A stretch of 64,000 nt of DNA from Pogona vitticeps (lineage: Eukaryota; Chordata; Lepidosauria; Squamata; Agamidae). Location of the stretch: positions 23,431,764 to 23,495,763 of the forward strand of contig NC_135789.1 of NCBI RefSeq assembly GCF_051106095.1, given 5' to 3'. The notes beneath the pieces were generated by a model, which made no database searches, was not told the DNA's origin, and was given only the letters and a program-made list of their open reading frames with translations. A program made the position numbers and the translations under genes. This document shows positions 10,801 through 20,370 of the stretch, one piece after another; position 1 is the first letter of the stretch; each line of letters starts with the position of its first letter.

Positions 10801-13488
10801 GCACTTACTTACGAAAAAAAGCACCCCTTTCTGGCCCTGGTATACAACCTGATGGGATTCTCAGAAAGGACCGAGAGGACTGGATTCCCCTAATATAGGA
10901 TAAACCCACAGAGACATAGACCCACTGATCTGCAGAAGAGGAGAAAAAAAAATCTCCATTTCTCTGTCTTTCCCCTTTTCCTATGCATGGGGGTGGGCAG
11001 AGCGCCACCCTCAAATTCACCACCCAAAAAAAGAGAGAGAGAGACTCATTCGGTGGCGGCTCAAGGCCGATCTTTCCTTATTGTGCACAAGTATCTTTTA
11101 AGGGAAGACACACACCTTCATGGCGGATTCAATGAGCCGCTCCTCTTCCTTGGGGGAGGTGATGACGGGGATGCTGCAGACGGGCCGGTAGGACTCCTTC
11201 TTGTCCTGCAAGCGGGGAAGAGAAAGAGAGGGTGAGACCCAGGATGGAAAGACAACAGCGAGGAGCCGTCCATCGGAGGTTTTTTTGGAAGGCCCCTCTG
11301 CTGGCTTCACGGCACATATCCTAGGTCGCTGAATGCCTGAAGGGAAATGAGAAGTGGGGGGCACACTACTGGCCAGATCAGAGCCTAGTGCAGTTAAATC
11401 ATCACCATCATCATCTCAGAACGACAGAACTATGGATCATCGAATCCAGCCCTGGTCAGGGAGGGTCAGGGGGGCAATCGAACCACAGCTGTGGGGAACC
11501 TCCGCCCCCCCCAGGCTGAACCATGGCCTTTCGGCAGATGGCCGTAGCCCTTCCCCACGACACTATCATTTTTTTGGGGGGGGGGTTCCTCCCTCCTAAA
11601 TGGCTGAACCGCCTCTCCTGAGGCTGAGGTCTACCAGCAGCCAACGTGCTAAAACACACGAGGATTTTGTGTTCTGCCTTTTGGCCCCCACCCGCAACCA
11701 GGATTGTGGATTTCTCCGAAACCTGTGGATTTCTCCAAAACCGAATCCTTGGGCTGATCAAGGTTCCCTCGCCATGACCTCCCCCCTCCAGACACACACC
11801 CCAGGACGGATCCCAGACAAGCAGAGGCCCTTGTTCCCCCTACAAAACCGAAATGATCACATCAAACATCTAACTCCTTATTCTTTTTTTTAAAATGCTG
11901 TTGATTAGAATGATATCAGTGATTGTGCGCCTAGAGTGGTTGTTTCGACCAGTTAGGCGGGGTATAAATAGAATAAAATAAATAAATAAATAAACAAATA
12001 AATAAATAAATTTTATCTTTTTGGAAGACGCACGAAAGGATATGTGAATTTCGATTTCAATTCAATCTTTATTACAGACACGGACCAGTGTAGTGAGATC
12101 TTTGGGTAGTGTGGGAGGCGTATAAGTTAAATAAAATAAATAAATAAATAAATAAATGAGGATGGGGGGGGGGTTTACAAACAGCTGATCTGTGACTTTA
12201 GGAGCAGGATGTAGATCGTGGTCATAAATAAACACAGAGCATAAATAACACAGGTCATAAATAAACACACAACAGGGGAGGAGACGTCCAGTGGAAGTGG
12301 AATCTTATTCCCTGCACGTGGGCAAGCGGAGGTGGACAACTGTTTTTCATTCCCTATCCCATCATCCCTCACCACTTTAGCTTCTGAAAGTTGTTCCCAG
12401 ATCAGGTGGGGGGGCGGACGGACTAAATGACCTCTAGGGTCCCCCTTCCGAGGCCAATGTTTGGTGCCTTCGGCCCTTACCTGCAGGGCGGCCTGACAGA
12501 GGTCTACCAGACCCTGGATAAGGTAGTATTTGGCCTCAGCCATCAGCTCTTTGATCTCCTGGCTGTTCTTGGGCAAGGCCACCGTGTTGTCTCGCAGGTA
12601 ATTCAAGATGGTGCCAAAGTGTTTCCCGCAACGATCAATGAGGATCCAACCTGGGGGGGGGGGGGGAGAAGAGGAGGAAGGTGCGGAGCTTGAAGGGAAG
12701 AGGGTGGCACGCTCTCCCTCCTACGCGACGCCAAACCACGGAAGAACCCAAAGCAGACGTATCGCCACCTCCAGAGGTTGGGGGGGGAGACACGGAGAAT
12801 GGGTTCTTTAAGCCCCAAAGGACAGGAAACAGCCCCTCTTCCAATCCCTGGGAATCAGAGCAGTCCCCATGAGGCGCTTCTCCTCGCCAAACCACCACCT
12901 CGGGTGAGAGGTGGGCTTCACGGGGGGGGGCGCTTGTGGGCAGACCACCCCCTCCCTCGGCTGCTTTTTCTCCTTTCACCCTTTCTGTGAACAAAGGGAA
13001 GAAAAAAAAAAACTTTTTCCCCCTTTAAAAAGAAAAGAAGTATCGGAGGGTCGGGTTTAACCCAAAGGGGCCTCTGAGAGATTTCTGATCTTCTTGGGGG
13101 GGCTGGTTATACACACAGAAAATGGGTCCCGGATGGCTGGAAGCGGCCAGGCCCCCCCAGGAGAGATTCATAGCTTGATGGAAGGTGCCCGGGTGCTGTT
13201 CACTGAATCCGCTCGGGAGAGCAGAAAAAGGGCCCCCACGGTCCCCCCCCCCCGTTTCAAGCCTGTACCTTCCCTGTCCGAGAGCACCTCCATCCTGCCG
13301 CTGAACATGGCCTTCAACATGGTGTCGTGGCGGGTCAGCACCCGGACCGTGGTGTAGTAGAGGGAGCCGCCGACGTTCAGCCGCACGTACTTGTTGCCCG
13401 GGGCGCCGGATTTGAACCCGCAGCTCTTGGGCCGGGCGCCCGCCGTCGGCGCGGGGCAGAGGGAGGCCAGGCAGGTGTCCCCGGACAT
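3155..13488 (-). CDS. TNFAIP1: TNFAIP1 (BACURD2), BTB adaptor of CUL3 ubiquitin ligase
   Basis: Six coding exons on the minus strand (13269-13488, 12481-12650, 11116-11205, 8966-9018, 6450-6645, 3155-3376) join in frame to a 316-residue protein, the same length as human TNFAIP1. The BTB/T1 domain begins at about residue 34 ([18 protein letters not shown]) and runs to about residue 130. The C-terminal half includes [20 protein letters not shown] and ends [18 protein letters not shown]. Known family role: BACURD proteins bind CUL3 through the BTB domain and present RhoA and other substrates for ubiquitination, affecting actin and cell migration. The start was placed at MSGDTCL, which matches the family; the frame is open upstream to the acceptor but this is taken as 5' UTR. 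KCTD10 and KCTD13 are the alternatives; the C-terminal sequence and the IFT20 neighbour favour TNFAIP1. All introns are GT-AG. Confidence 0.96.
3577..3690 (-). repeat. tRNA-derived SINE fragment
   Basis: On the minus strand: tRNA-like head (AGCCTCAGGGGCTGAGGCC), B-box GAGTTCGAATCC, then a poly-C interrupted body GGTGCCTCCTGGGCAGGGGC. It lies in the last intron of TNFAIP1 and matches the SINE at 52.9 kb. It contains a 12-G run (3612-3623). Confidence 0.65.
5180..5316. mobile_element. hAT-like palindromic MITE
   Basis: Terminal inverted repeats CAGTGGTTCCCAA at the left and TTGGGAACCACTG at the right. The interior is a near palindrome with AACTCCCAGAAACCCCAGCC on one arm and its degraded complement on the other. 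The TIR start CAGTGGTTC is typical of hAT/Charlie-type elements. The target duplication is no longer clear here; other copies (51288, 58347) show 8-bp ones. Confidence 0.7.
5655..6274 (-). mobile_element. Tigger-like MITE region, interrupted
   Basis: Minus-strand copy ending with TACGGTAGGACCC and GGATCAGTATCCACTGATAC (complement near 6228-6274). The interior carries repeated CTCCCTCTAGTGGCCAGTTCTGG-type blocks at about 5717, 6048 and 6128, so it seems internally duplicated. A second TA-target MITE is inserted at 5761-6003. The left boundary is uncertain. Confidence 0.6.
5761..6003. mobile_element. TA-target MITE nested in another repeat
   Basis: TIRs ACCGTATTTTTC... and ...GAAAAATACGGTA, with GTATAAGAC close to both ends. 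Comparison with the uninterrupted relative at 8397-8530 shows the insertion point (ATGGAAATAAAT there) and a TA target duplication, the left TA now CA. TA duplication suggests the Tc1/mariner superfamily. It contains a 12-C run (5786-5797). Confidence 0.7.
6450..6645 (-). CDS. TNFAIP1: TNFAIP1 coding exon 5
   Basis: Completes the split Ser codon (AG|C) and encodes 65 residues, [13 protein letters not shown] through ATEKKQTK. Donor AAG|gtagag, acceptor tttcag. This is the most conserved part of the C-terminal domain shared by BACURD1-3. Confidence 0.96.
6795..6875 (-). repeat. MIR-like SINE head
   Basis: Minus strand reads CTGGTGTAGTCAACGATGGG followed by a B-box GGGTTCGAACC, matching the tRNA-derived 5' part of MIR-type SINEs. 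It lies in TNFAIP1 intron 4. Confidence 0.5.
6903..7081 (-). mobile_element. Tigger-like MITE fragment
   Basis: Contains the block CTCCCTCTTGTGGCCAGTTC near 6940 and ends with the complement of TACGGTGGCACCCTCTTATC, GGATCCGTGTCCACTGATTC. Same family as copies at 5.7, 16.1, 24.0, 44.7 and 60.2 kb. Confidence 0.6.
7793..7983. repeat. (TTA)n and related compound microsatellite
   Basis: About 25 TTA units, then AACAAC/AAT units, then ACTACTAGT and TATTGT units. The TTA and later AAT tracts are mutually complementary, so the tract can fold back on itself. It lies beside the A-rich tail of the SINE at 7985-8235 and may have grown from that tail. Confidence 0.85.
7985..8235 (-). repeat. Sauria-type SINE with RTE/BovB-like tail
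   Basis: Minus strand: tRNA-like head GGCTCGGCGGGTTGAGGTC with B-box GGGTTCGATTCCCCC, a central body with GGCCTTGGGCCAGCCACCC, and a 3' tail GTCATAAATCAGAATTGACT ending in a (TTG/GTT)n run. The tail resembles the CGCCATGAGTCGGAAGCGAC end of RTE/BovB elements, as expected for SINEs mobilised by an RTE reverse transcriptase. About 250 bp and close to full length. Confidence 0.75.
8390..8535. mobile_element. Tigger-like MITE fragment (empty-site paralogue)
   Basis: Nearly identical to the flanks of the element at 5761-6003: GTGGCCAGTTCTGGTAAGAA...CATGGAAATAAAT...CACTAGGCTATACATTGG. It lacks the nested MITE and so preserves the pre-insertion arrangement. Confidence 0.65.
8966..9018 (-). CDS. TNFAIP1: TNFAIP1 coding exon 4
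   Basis: A 53-nt exon encoding [17 protein letters not shown] plus two bases of the next Ser codon. Donor ACCAG|gtaaag, acceptor cttccttccag. Too short to show up as an open reading frame, but both splice junctions keep frame and the peptide is diagnostic. Confidence 0.95.
9495..9570 (-). repeat. MIR-like SINE head
   Basis: Minus strand reads ACAGTGGTGTCATGGACAGA then GGGTTCGAATCCCTGC, the tRNA-like start of MIR-type SINEs. The body beyond this is not recognisable. Confidence 0.55.
9920..10090. repeat. Palindromic GATTTAAATC repeat
   Basis: Repeated GATTTAAATC and GTGATTTAAGTCAAATCC motifs, with GGTGGATAAAAATCAGTG at the left edge. A second copy lies at 25893-25975. Such fold-back sequences are usually non-autonomous DNA-element remnants; the superfamily was not determined. 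Confidence 0.5.
11116..11205 (-). CDS. TNFAIP1: TNFAIP1 coding exon 3
   Basis: A 90-nt phase-0 exon encoding 30 residues, [19 protein letters not shown] through LIESAMK. Donor AAG|gtgtgt, acceptor gcttgcag. This segment links the BTB domain to the C-terminal domain. Confidence 0.95.
11940..12165. repeat. AAAT-rich short tandem repeats
   Basis: (AAAT)n runs at about 11974-12010 and 12126-12156, both following truncated repeat tails (GGCGGGGTATAAATAG; GGCGTATAAGTTAAAT). No gene content in this part of TNFAIP1 intron 2. Confidence 0.7.
12481..12650 (-). CDS. TNFAIP1: TNFAIP1 coding exon 2
   Basis: A 170-nt exon encoding the second half of the BTB domain, from the split Gly before [20 protein letters not shown] to [11 protein letters not shown]. 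Donor CTGCAG|gtaagg. The acceptor is preceded by a run of 14 C on the transcribed strand (12653-12666 as G), an unusually pure polypyrimidine tract. Confidence 0.96.
13269..13488 (-). CDS. TNFAIP1: TNFAIP1 first coding exon
   Basis: Encodes residues 1-73, [20 protein letters not shown] through MEVLSDRE. The exon itself probably begins at 13581 (acceptor ccctgcag), leaving 93 nt of 5' UTR. The N-terminal linker before [10 protein letters not shown] is a few residues longer than in human. Donor GAAG|gtacag. Confidence 0.93.
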
Positions 13489-13631
13489 CTCCTTCTGCAA
13501 ATAGATGACGACTCGGCAGCGGGTGGGCTTGGCGGACTCCGCCGTGGTGGTGGGACTGGGAGGACCGGCCGGGGTTGAGGGCTGCAGGGAGAGAAAGGGT
13601 GTGTGGGGGGGGTCCTCAGAAGCCTGGGTAA

Positions 13632-13850
13632 AATCATATGGAGGATAGACTGTTACCCAAGCAGCAAATCCCCCCTCTCCGCGTCGCTGAAAGAGTCCAA
13701 TGGAAATGCAAGAGCCAATACAACAGGTTTGGCTCCGGATTTTGCCTCGAGGTTATCTCCTGAAGCCCTTTCCATAAGTGGATATAGCCACAAAGCAGTG
13801 GAGGCTTGAAATCGGAGTTTTCCTTCTCCTAGATGGGCCGCCTTCCGAGG
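13632..13850 (-). repeat. Interspersed repeat A, copy 1
   Basis: The reverse complement matches 57612-57905 over most of its length, sharing AAGGAAAACTCCGATTTCAA, TGGCTATATCCACT and AACCTCGAGGCAAAATCCGG, then CTGCTTGGGTAACAG. It lacks the LINE-like 3' tail found in the other copy. It lies in TNFAIP1 intron 1, just upstream of the first coding exon. Confidence 0.65.
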
Positions 13851-14300
13851 CTGACGAGCCCCACCGACCCGGCCTGCTCCCTAAGACTGCAGAGATTAGA
13901 ACACAGGCCTCCAGCGGCCGGACCTTGTCTTCCAAGAAGACTGCCAACACTTAGGCAAGCATTTCTACCCACGCACCTTATTTGGCAAGAAAACCAACAC
14001 ACCACAGGTGTTACAAATGCAACAGATCCTGCACGCTCCATCTCGAATGATTGGTCAGTGAATTAAAAAGGAAGTCTGATCCTACCCCTAAAACCTTCCT
14101 CCTCCCCCCCCCTCCAGGTATATGCAATGCTATTGGGCTTTCCAAGGAAGATAAATATTTATTATAATTATTAGCACAAAAAGAGAATGATTTGCACAGC
14201 TACGTTCTTCCCTGCTCTCTCTCTCTCTGGAGGAAATGTGGTCAAAATAACTGCAGATTTAACTCCAGCGCTGGAGACTCTCCCCTATTTTCAGCTCTTT

Positions 14301-14470
<170 letters not shown>

Positions 14471-14779
14471 TTTTGACTGCTTAACCCGACACAGCAAAGC
14501 CAAGATCAGGCCCACGGGTCTCTGGGAGCCACAGCTGAAAGGAAGCCACGGGGTCGAGCGGCTCGAGGGCTGGCGTGGGACTCGGGTGGCTCCGGTTCAA
14601 GTCCTCCTGGAGCCAGAAAACTTAAGGGCTGATCTTAAGAAGCTGAAACGCACCAACACGGCAAATCTTGAACTATGCCGAAATGTGTAGCTACTCGGCC
14701 ACATGCCCCGGGTTGCATATCCGACAGATCCGGCTACAGAGCCAGCTGTAAAGTACGGCCCCATTTCCTTGATGTATTT

Positions 14780-15265
14780 ATTTATTTAAAATATTTTTAG
14801 CCTGACTTTTTTTCTCTCAAAAGGATCTGCGGCGGCTTACGTAATTAAAACACAGTATTTAAAGCTAGCAACAGTGAGTATTGACATATTTAAAAGGATC
14901 AAACCGATCCCATTTAAAAAAAAAACTTAAGCAATACTAAAAAAACATTCAAAGCAGTATGGTAAGACAATCCTTTTTTAAAAAAAATAAATAAATCTCA
15001 GACCACCAGTCATTCAGGGAAAGCTTGCCTGAAAAGAAAGATCTTTTAGCTGCTTGCAGAAGGACTGCAAAGATGGAGCCAGGCTGGCCTCCAGTGGGAG
15101 GGAGTTCCGGAGTCTCTGGGAGCAGCCACAGAGAAGCTTCTGCCCTGCGTCCCCACCAGACGCACCCAGGAAGGTGGCGGGACCGAGACAAAGGCCTTCC
15201 CTGATGAACTTAACACCCAAGCCGGCTTATGCTGGGAGATACGATCTTTGAGACGTTTGGATGGC
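14780..15265 (+). repeat. Interspersed repeat B (LINE-like), copy 1
   Basis: Begins with TTATTTATTTAAAATATTTTTAG-type sequence and runs to GGGAGGGAGTTCCGGAGTCT and GTGGCGGGACCGAGACAAAG. Clear relatives lie at 30745-31035 and 49402-50222. I know this as a common squamate repeat but cannot assign a clade with confidence. Confidence 0.6.
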
Positions 15266-16054
15266 TGGCTTCTTGTTGGCAAATGTGACCTTCATTTTCA
15301 CCACCAATTTCTGCCTGCTGTGTCTGCATCCAGCTGATCACCCAACTATTTTTTTATGGGATTCAGACAGCTCTCTGTATCGTGTCGGACAAACACTGGA
15401 AATATAAATGCCTACAATAAAGAGGGTGCATCATCAGTGTTTGGAGATGTCCACAGAGCTGTTCCTATTTCCTACTACACTCCTCCGTTACTCACTCCAT
15501 GCTCTGTTTTTCTATGCGGTTCTCCATGATTTAAAAAACCCGCTTTCACTCAATGTTCATTCTGGCAAACCTATACCTCCATCCTAATCCCCAGGAATCC
15601 CCTTCTGGCTACGAACTGGTGCTCGCCTCCGATATCTGATATTCGAGGGAGTCGGCCTTTCCACTCCTCGGCGGATGGCTCACCATGGCCACCGACAAAA
15701 CACATGCAGAAAGCTTTCCATTTCCACAAAAAGGAGGGAACACTGTAAAATTCAGCAGTAACCATGAACAAATGCCAGTACAACATTACATCATCTCGGA
15801 GGTTTTCGAAATTGGGGGGGCGGGGAATAATCTCTCTTTTTTGGAAAGTGCTGATGCCTCAGATGGTGAGCATGCTGCAAGCAAAAGCATGCCGAGGCAT
15901 AACGCTTTCGTGGCTTTGGTAGATGTTCAGCTCCAGTGTCTTCCTCTTGGGCGCTAGCTGTCAACATTTCCGAGACCAGTTTGCTGCCAGATTCCCAAGG
16001 GCCTCAGAAAACATTTTCTCTCAGCAGGGGGCTGCTGGGGATGTTTTTAGTGGT

Positions 16055-16420
16055 GCAATAGGACCCTGGTACCTATGGGATCAGTATCTATAGTTTCACT
16101 TACCCAGGGTCTGAAAATGTTAAAAATATTAAAAGAAAAAAAATAGATACAGTACAGTACATCGAATTTTACAATGTATTTACCACAACTGGGCACTAGA
16201 GGGAGCAAGAAACCACCCGACACATTCTTGTTGTTGAAGAAAACATACAGTACCATGGTCTCTGCCTCCTTCTAGTGGCCAGGTCTGGTAATATATGGTG
16301 AAAATATGTATTTCTGGATTTTTTTTCTTTTACCAAGTATAGTTCACTATCACCTGAGGTTTTCAGTATCCACAGGGGGCTTGGAACCAATCCCCCACAG
16401 ATCTGGGGGCCCTACTCTTC
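16055..16420. mobile_element. Tigger-like MITE
   Basis: Left end AGGACCCTGGTACCTATGGG with GATCAGTATCTATAG; right end TATCCACAGGGGGCTTGGAA and AATCCCCCACAGATC. Interior carries GGCACTAGAGGGAGC (16192-16206) and, on the other arm, CTCCTTCTAGTGGCCAG (16266-16282), giving two CTCF-like cores in opposite orientation. Confidence 0.65.
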
Positions 16421-16917
16421 TTATACCCTAAAATTCTCCTGCTTTAGAAGTCAGGACAATCCCCTCTCTGTTGCTCTTCAACCAGACAGCAAAGACCATT
16501 TCATTCTACCGCAGCAGGTATTTTTTTTAATGCCAAAGACGTGACTTACTTTGTCCTGTGGATGGGGTACCTCCTGTCTTTTGTTACTGCCCTTCTCAGT
16601 TGTTCTTAACCTCCCCCCCCCCCGGCGTGCTTTGATATCATTTGATTCTACAGTCACCCTAAAGTTTTTAGTTCTCATCCATACCTTTTTCTTAATCTCA
16701 TCATAAGGTGCCTCGAGTCCCACGGTTAGGAGAGAGACAGGTGGATAAAACTCAAATAACTAAGCGAATTTCTCTACCGCTCAAAGCCGGCCCATTGTTA
16801 GGAAAACGAAGCAAGCGTCGCTCTCAACAGATGGAAAGAGAGAGAAGGGAAGTAGCCAATGCTGGAAAATACACCTAAATACCCCCATATTCCCTGCCCT
16901 GCCTTCTCTAAAAACCA

Positions 16918-17040
16918 TTAGCATCAGCCAGGTGTTCTTGGACTGCAGCTCCCAGAAGCCTTCACTCCTAGGTGTCACGTGGCTGTGGGTTTTCTGGGAA
17001 TTGTAGTCCAAGCATGATCTAAGGGTGGAAACCACTCCTC
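16918..17040. mobile_element. hAT-like palindromic MITE, degraded
   Basis: Core arms GGACTGCAGCTCCCAGAAGCC and GGGAATTGTAGTCC around TTCACTCCTAGGTG; right end GGTGGAAACCACT. The left TIR is lost. Confidence 0.6.
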
Positions 17041-17637
17041 TCAATCAAGGGCAGTAAAAACCGCACCCTTAGGGACCGTAAGTGACCCCCTTTGCTTCCT
17101 CTGGGCTTCGCCACGATCCCCATCTCCCAGCCAGGCGGCATTCAACAGGTGTAGCTCTTCCCGCATCACGCCCTACCCCCAGCTATAGGCTAAAACCTCC
17201 CCTGTATGATTCCTACCCATTACACTCCTCCGCCTCGCCTGGCTCCATGAATCCTATAGCTCTCCCGCTACTAGACATTCAACAGGTGCAGCGTTGCCCG
17301 ATTCATGCGCTTCCCCAGTGGGGAAGCCCCACCAGTGAGACTTCCACCTGCTGCTGTACAAGAAGCCCTAGCGCAGAAGAGGGAGCTGGCTCTCCAATAT
17401 CTTGGCCCCTTCCTGCCCTTCCAAATCTACTCGGCCGCCCATATGGCTCGAACCACCACCACCACCCCCATCATCCTCGCATTCCGAGCAGCCGTCTGTC
17501 GTCAGTCCGCCCGCCCGCCTTTTCTCTGACTCGGGGTCTCGCCCGCGAACCACAAAACCAAACCCCCGCGGACCCTTATTTGTGTGCTTCCCGGCGGGCC
17601 CTCCCGCCTCGTTCTTTCCCCCTCCGCGCCCGTTTAC

Positions 17638-17870
17638 TGACCGACCGACCGACCTCCGGCGTCTCCGACCGCCGCCTCGCCTCGTCTGGCCCAGGCTCGA
17701 GGGCCGGACCGCGGAACCGAAAGAAGCCGCCTCCGGAGCGAGCGAGCGAGCCCAGCCAGCCGGTGCCCTCCCTGGTGGCTTCTCAATCCGAGCCGAAAGG
17801 CGGAGCGGCCGGGCCACCTCCCCGAAACAGGCCGCCCTTCCACAGTCAGGCTCCCGCGGCCTACATCTCC
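17638..17870 (-). other. TNFAIP1: Candidate TNFAIP1 noncoding exon 1
   Basis: TNFAIP1 needs an upstream noncoding exon because its first coding exon starts at an acceptor (13581). A plausible minus-strand donor, TCA|gtaaac at 17636-17638, lies in the CpG island just downstream of a ZNF143-like site. The transcription start is not visible in sequence, and the exon is a guess based on position. Confidence 0.3.
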
Positions 17871-18589
17871 CGGCATGCCCCGCGCACGCGCCCAACCGGT
17901 CAGAGGGCGGGGCCCCCCACCCCGTCGGAGGGCGGAGGACTACGTTTCCCAGGGTGCAGCGCTTCGCTTCCTCCTCCCTGCCAAGCCCAAGAGGTCGAGG
18001 CCAGAGGGATCGATCGCTTTCCGAGTTTCGCGAACGGCGCTTCACCACAAAGCCCATCGCCCGCCCTTCTTCGAGTTTGGAAGGCGGCCTGATCCGGAGC
18101 TGGCCAAAGTTAATGTTTTTTTTTTGAGGCGCCTGCTGGCCGGGGAATTCTTGGAGTTGAGAAAAGTCCCTTTCCCAACCTCTGAATGTTGCCATTTCCA
18201 ATCAGGTTTCTAAAGCGGCACCTATTTTTTCCCATCGGAGATTTACGAGACCGTTTCGTCTCCACGGTGTTGCCCCCCTTTTCCCCCCGAGCGATTTGAG
18301 GCCGGTCTCGCGGCTTCGCCCCGCCACGCGCCTCCGAAGTCCCCTTGGCGTTCCTTTCTCTGGACTACAACTCCCAGAGTCCCCACCAACACCCCCCCCC
18401 AGCCGAGGCTTTCAGCGAGACCTTTCCTCGGGGTGATCAGCTCTGCTTAACCACAAAGCCCATCGCCCCTCGACCCCCCCCCGGCCTCCGTTTTGGATAA
18501 GACTTCCCGTTGGGAACTACAATTCCCAGGGTGCCCAGCGCGCACTTCCTGTTCTTCTCCTCCCCCCCCTCCGTCAGGAGGGAATGGCC

Positions 18590-18720
18590 CGTTCCGAGTG
18601 GGCGGGGCGAAGGGCGGGGCTTCGGCGGCGCCCGGTGTCGCCGTGGCAGCGAAGACCGCTCCGGGCCGGGCGGGGGAGGGGAGACCTGGAGGGACTCGTC
18701 GGCCCGGTGCCGAGGGACAG
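18590..18720 (+). other. IFT20: Candidate IFT20 noncoding exon 1
   Basis: Ends at a strong donor, GAGGGACAG|gtgagc (18720/18721), on the plus strand directly downstream of the promoter motifs. The first IFT20 coding exon has an acceptor 20 nt before its ATG, so a noncoding first exon is expected. The start of the exon is uncertain. Confidence 0.5.
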
Positions 18721-19286
18721 GTGAGCGGGGACCCCCGGTAACTTTGGGGCGGGGGTGGAAATTCCCCGGATATGGGGCGAGGGATGCGGGGCAGGGACTT
18801 CGGGTGTGTGTGTAGATGAATGAGAGAGAAAGCTGTTATCCATTTGGGCTGGGTAGAGCCTCCCTATCCAGAGGTAGTGTATCTCACTTAGTGAATAACG
18901 AGGGGGGTGGGAAAGAGGGTGCTGCTTGCTTAGCTGCCGACTGTGGAAGGCCAGGCACCAAAAGGGCTCCAGCTGTACCCAACCCACTGGTGTGTTTTGG
19001 ACTCGGAAGTCCCACCAGGGTGGATGGGAGTTGTAGTCCCACAGCATCCAGGGAAGATCCAGATTTGGGGAGGCTTTGCTCAATGAACCCGCCGTTCCCC
19101 ATTCCTGCTGGGCTTCAGATCTTTTTTTAACCCTGGTAGCCATGGAGAGAGCCTCCAGCTGCAGTGGCAGTGTATCCCCGGAGTACAAGGGGGTGGAAGT
19201 TCTTGTCCTCGTGTCTTGCAGGGGAGACATCTGGCTGGCTGGAGGAGGGGGAAGAAGGCAGGATTAGATGGCGCTACACAAGGGAT

Positions 19287-19412
19287 TACCAACCCTGGGT
19301 CTTCCAGTGTGTTCTTGGACTACAACTCCCAGAAGCCTTCACCCCTAGCTGTGCTGGCCAGAATTCCTGGGAGTTGTAGTCCAATAACACCTGCGTTACC
19401 CAAGACTGGGAA
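19287..19412. mobile_element. hAT-like palindromic MITE
   Basis: Arms GGACTACAACTCCCAGAAGCC and CTGGGAGTTGTAGTCCAATA around TTCACCCCTAGCTGTGCTGG. The termini are decayed. It lies in IFT20 intron 1, about 0.8 kb from a promoter motif of very similar sequence. Confidence 0.7.
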
Positions 19413-19904
19413 GGACTGGTCTAAACTCAGCACCCTTTCCTCTATTGGGGCAGGGGATCCTTTGACCCTCCATGTTTGGAACTCCAAATCCATCATCCCT
19501 GTCCCATTGGCTGTCAATGGCTGGGGCTTCTGGGAACTGTAGTCCAAAACATCTGGAAGGCCAGATGTTCAGACCTGAATGGGGAGGGGCTACCTGGCCC
19601 TAGCCCAATGCTCGGATTAGCTGCCCAGGCAGCTAAATTCGCACCCACAAGTACCTTCAGATAACTCTGTGTTCCTGTTAGTAAAGCATCAATAAGGCCA
19701 ACAACGTTGTGGCACTTTAAGGACCCACGGCATTACACTCCACATGGTTTTCAAAGATTCATGGATAGCATTTCTACACCGCCTTTTTCCCAGCCGTGGC
19801 ACTCGGGTAGCTCACAGATCAAGAACGGAAAGAGAGGATGATGCAAAGAGAGGATGCAGGCCCCCAGAGAGGCTCCCGGCCCGAGCGGTTTAGGGCTTGA
19901 TAGA

Positions 19905-20370
19905 TAATAACCAGAACGTTGAATTCAGCTTTAACAAAAATGTATGGCTGCAAAAGGTGGATAGTTAAGACAGCTAACAGAAGAAGAAGAAGAAGGAAAA
20001 ACCCCTAATTTATCTGAAATATGGTGCTGGAGGAGAGATTTACGGATACAAAGGGGTCCTGGATGAAATCAAGCCTGAACCATCACTGGAGGCAAAAAGG
20101 ACAGCCTTGAGGGGTGTCCTCGTTTGGGCACATCAGGAGAAGGCAGGATTCCCTGGAAGAGACAATAATGTTGGGAAATGTCGAAGGCAGCAGGAAAAGA
20201 GGAAGAATCCAATACGAGATAGACTGAGTCCAGAAAGGAAACCACGACTTTGCAAGAGTGGAGCAGGGCCATTGAGGACAGAACATTTTGGAGAGCGCTC
20301 CTTCGCCAGGTCACCCTCCGTCGGAGGCGATTTGAGGGCCCATCACAAGAACCACAAATGTGGCAGCCCC
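19905..20370 (+). repeat. Divergent RTE-type LINE 3' fragment
   Basis: Contains GGTGCTGGAGGAGAGATTTA, CATCAGGAGAAGGCAGGATT and GGACAGAACATTTTGGAGAG in the order seen in the C-terminal coding part and tail of RTE/BovB elements. Many disruptions; clearly older than the copy at 55.4 kb. Confidence 0.65.

Larger units (their letters stand above)
17400..18760. promoter_or_regulatory. CpG-rich bidirectional promoter of TNFAIP1 and IFT20
   Basis: A GC- and CpG-rich block lies between the two head-to-head genes. It holds four ZNF143/SBS-like motifs, all reading plus: CTACATCTCCCGGCATGCC (17861-17879), ACTACGTTTCCCAGGGTGC (17939-17957), ACTACAACTCCCAGAGTCC (18364-18382) and ACTACAATTCCCAGGGTGCC (18516-18535). 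It also has an NRF1-like CGCGCACGCGCC (17881-17892), an ETS-like CACTTCCTG (about 18543) and GC boxes near 18600-18620. No TATA box is evident, as usual for such promoters. Long open frames across the block on both strands reflect base composition, not coding. Confidence 0.75.

Noticed and set aside
13489-13581. Extended TNFAIP1 N-terminus from the open frame upstream of MSGDTC
   Set aside because: The frame stays open to the acceptor, but no ATG occurs in it and the family starts at MSGD.
17082-18213. Long overlapping open frames (up to 336 codons) on both strands in the CpG island
   Set aside because: GC-rich DNA has few stops. The frames overlap each other on both strands, are low complexity (Pro/Arg/Ser rich), and cover the promoter motifs. 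No known protein is recognised.
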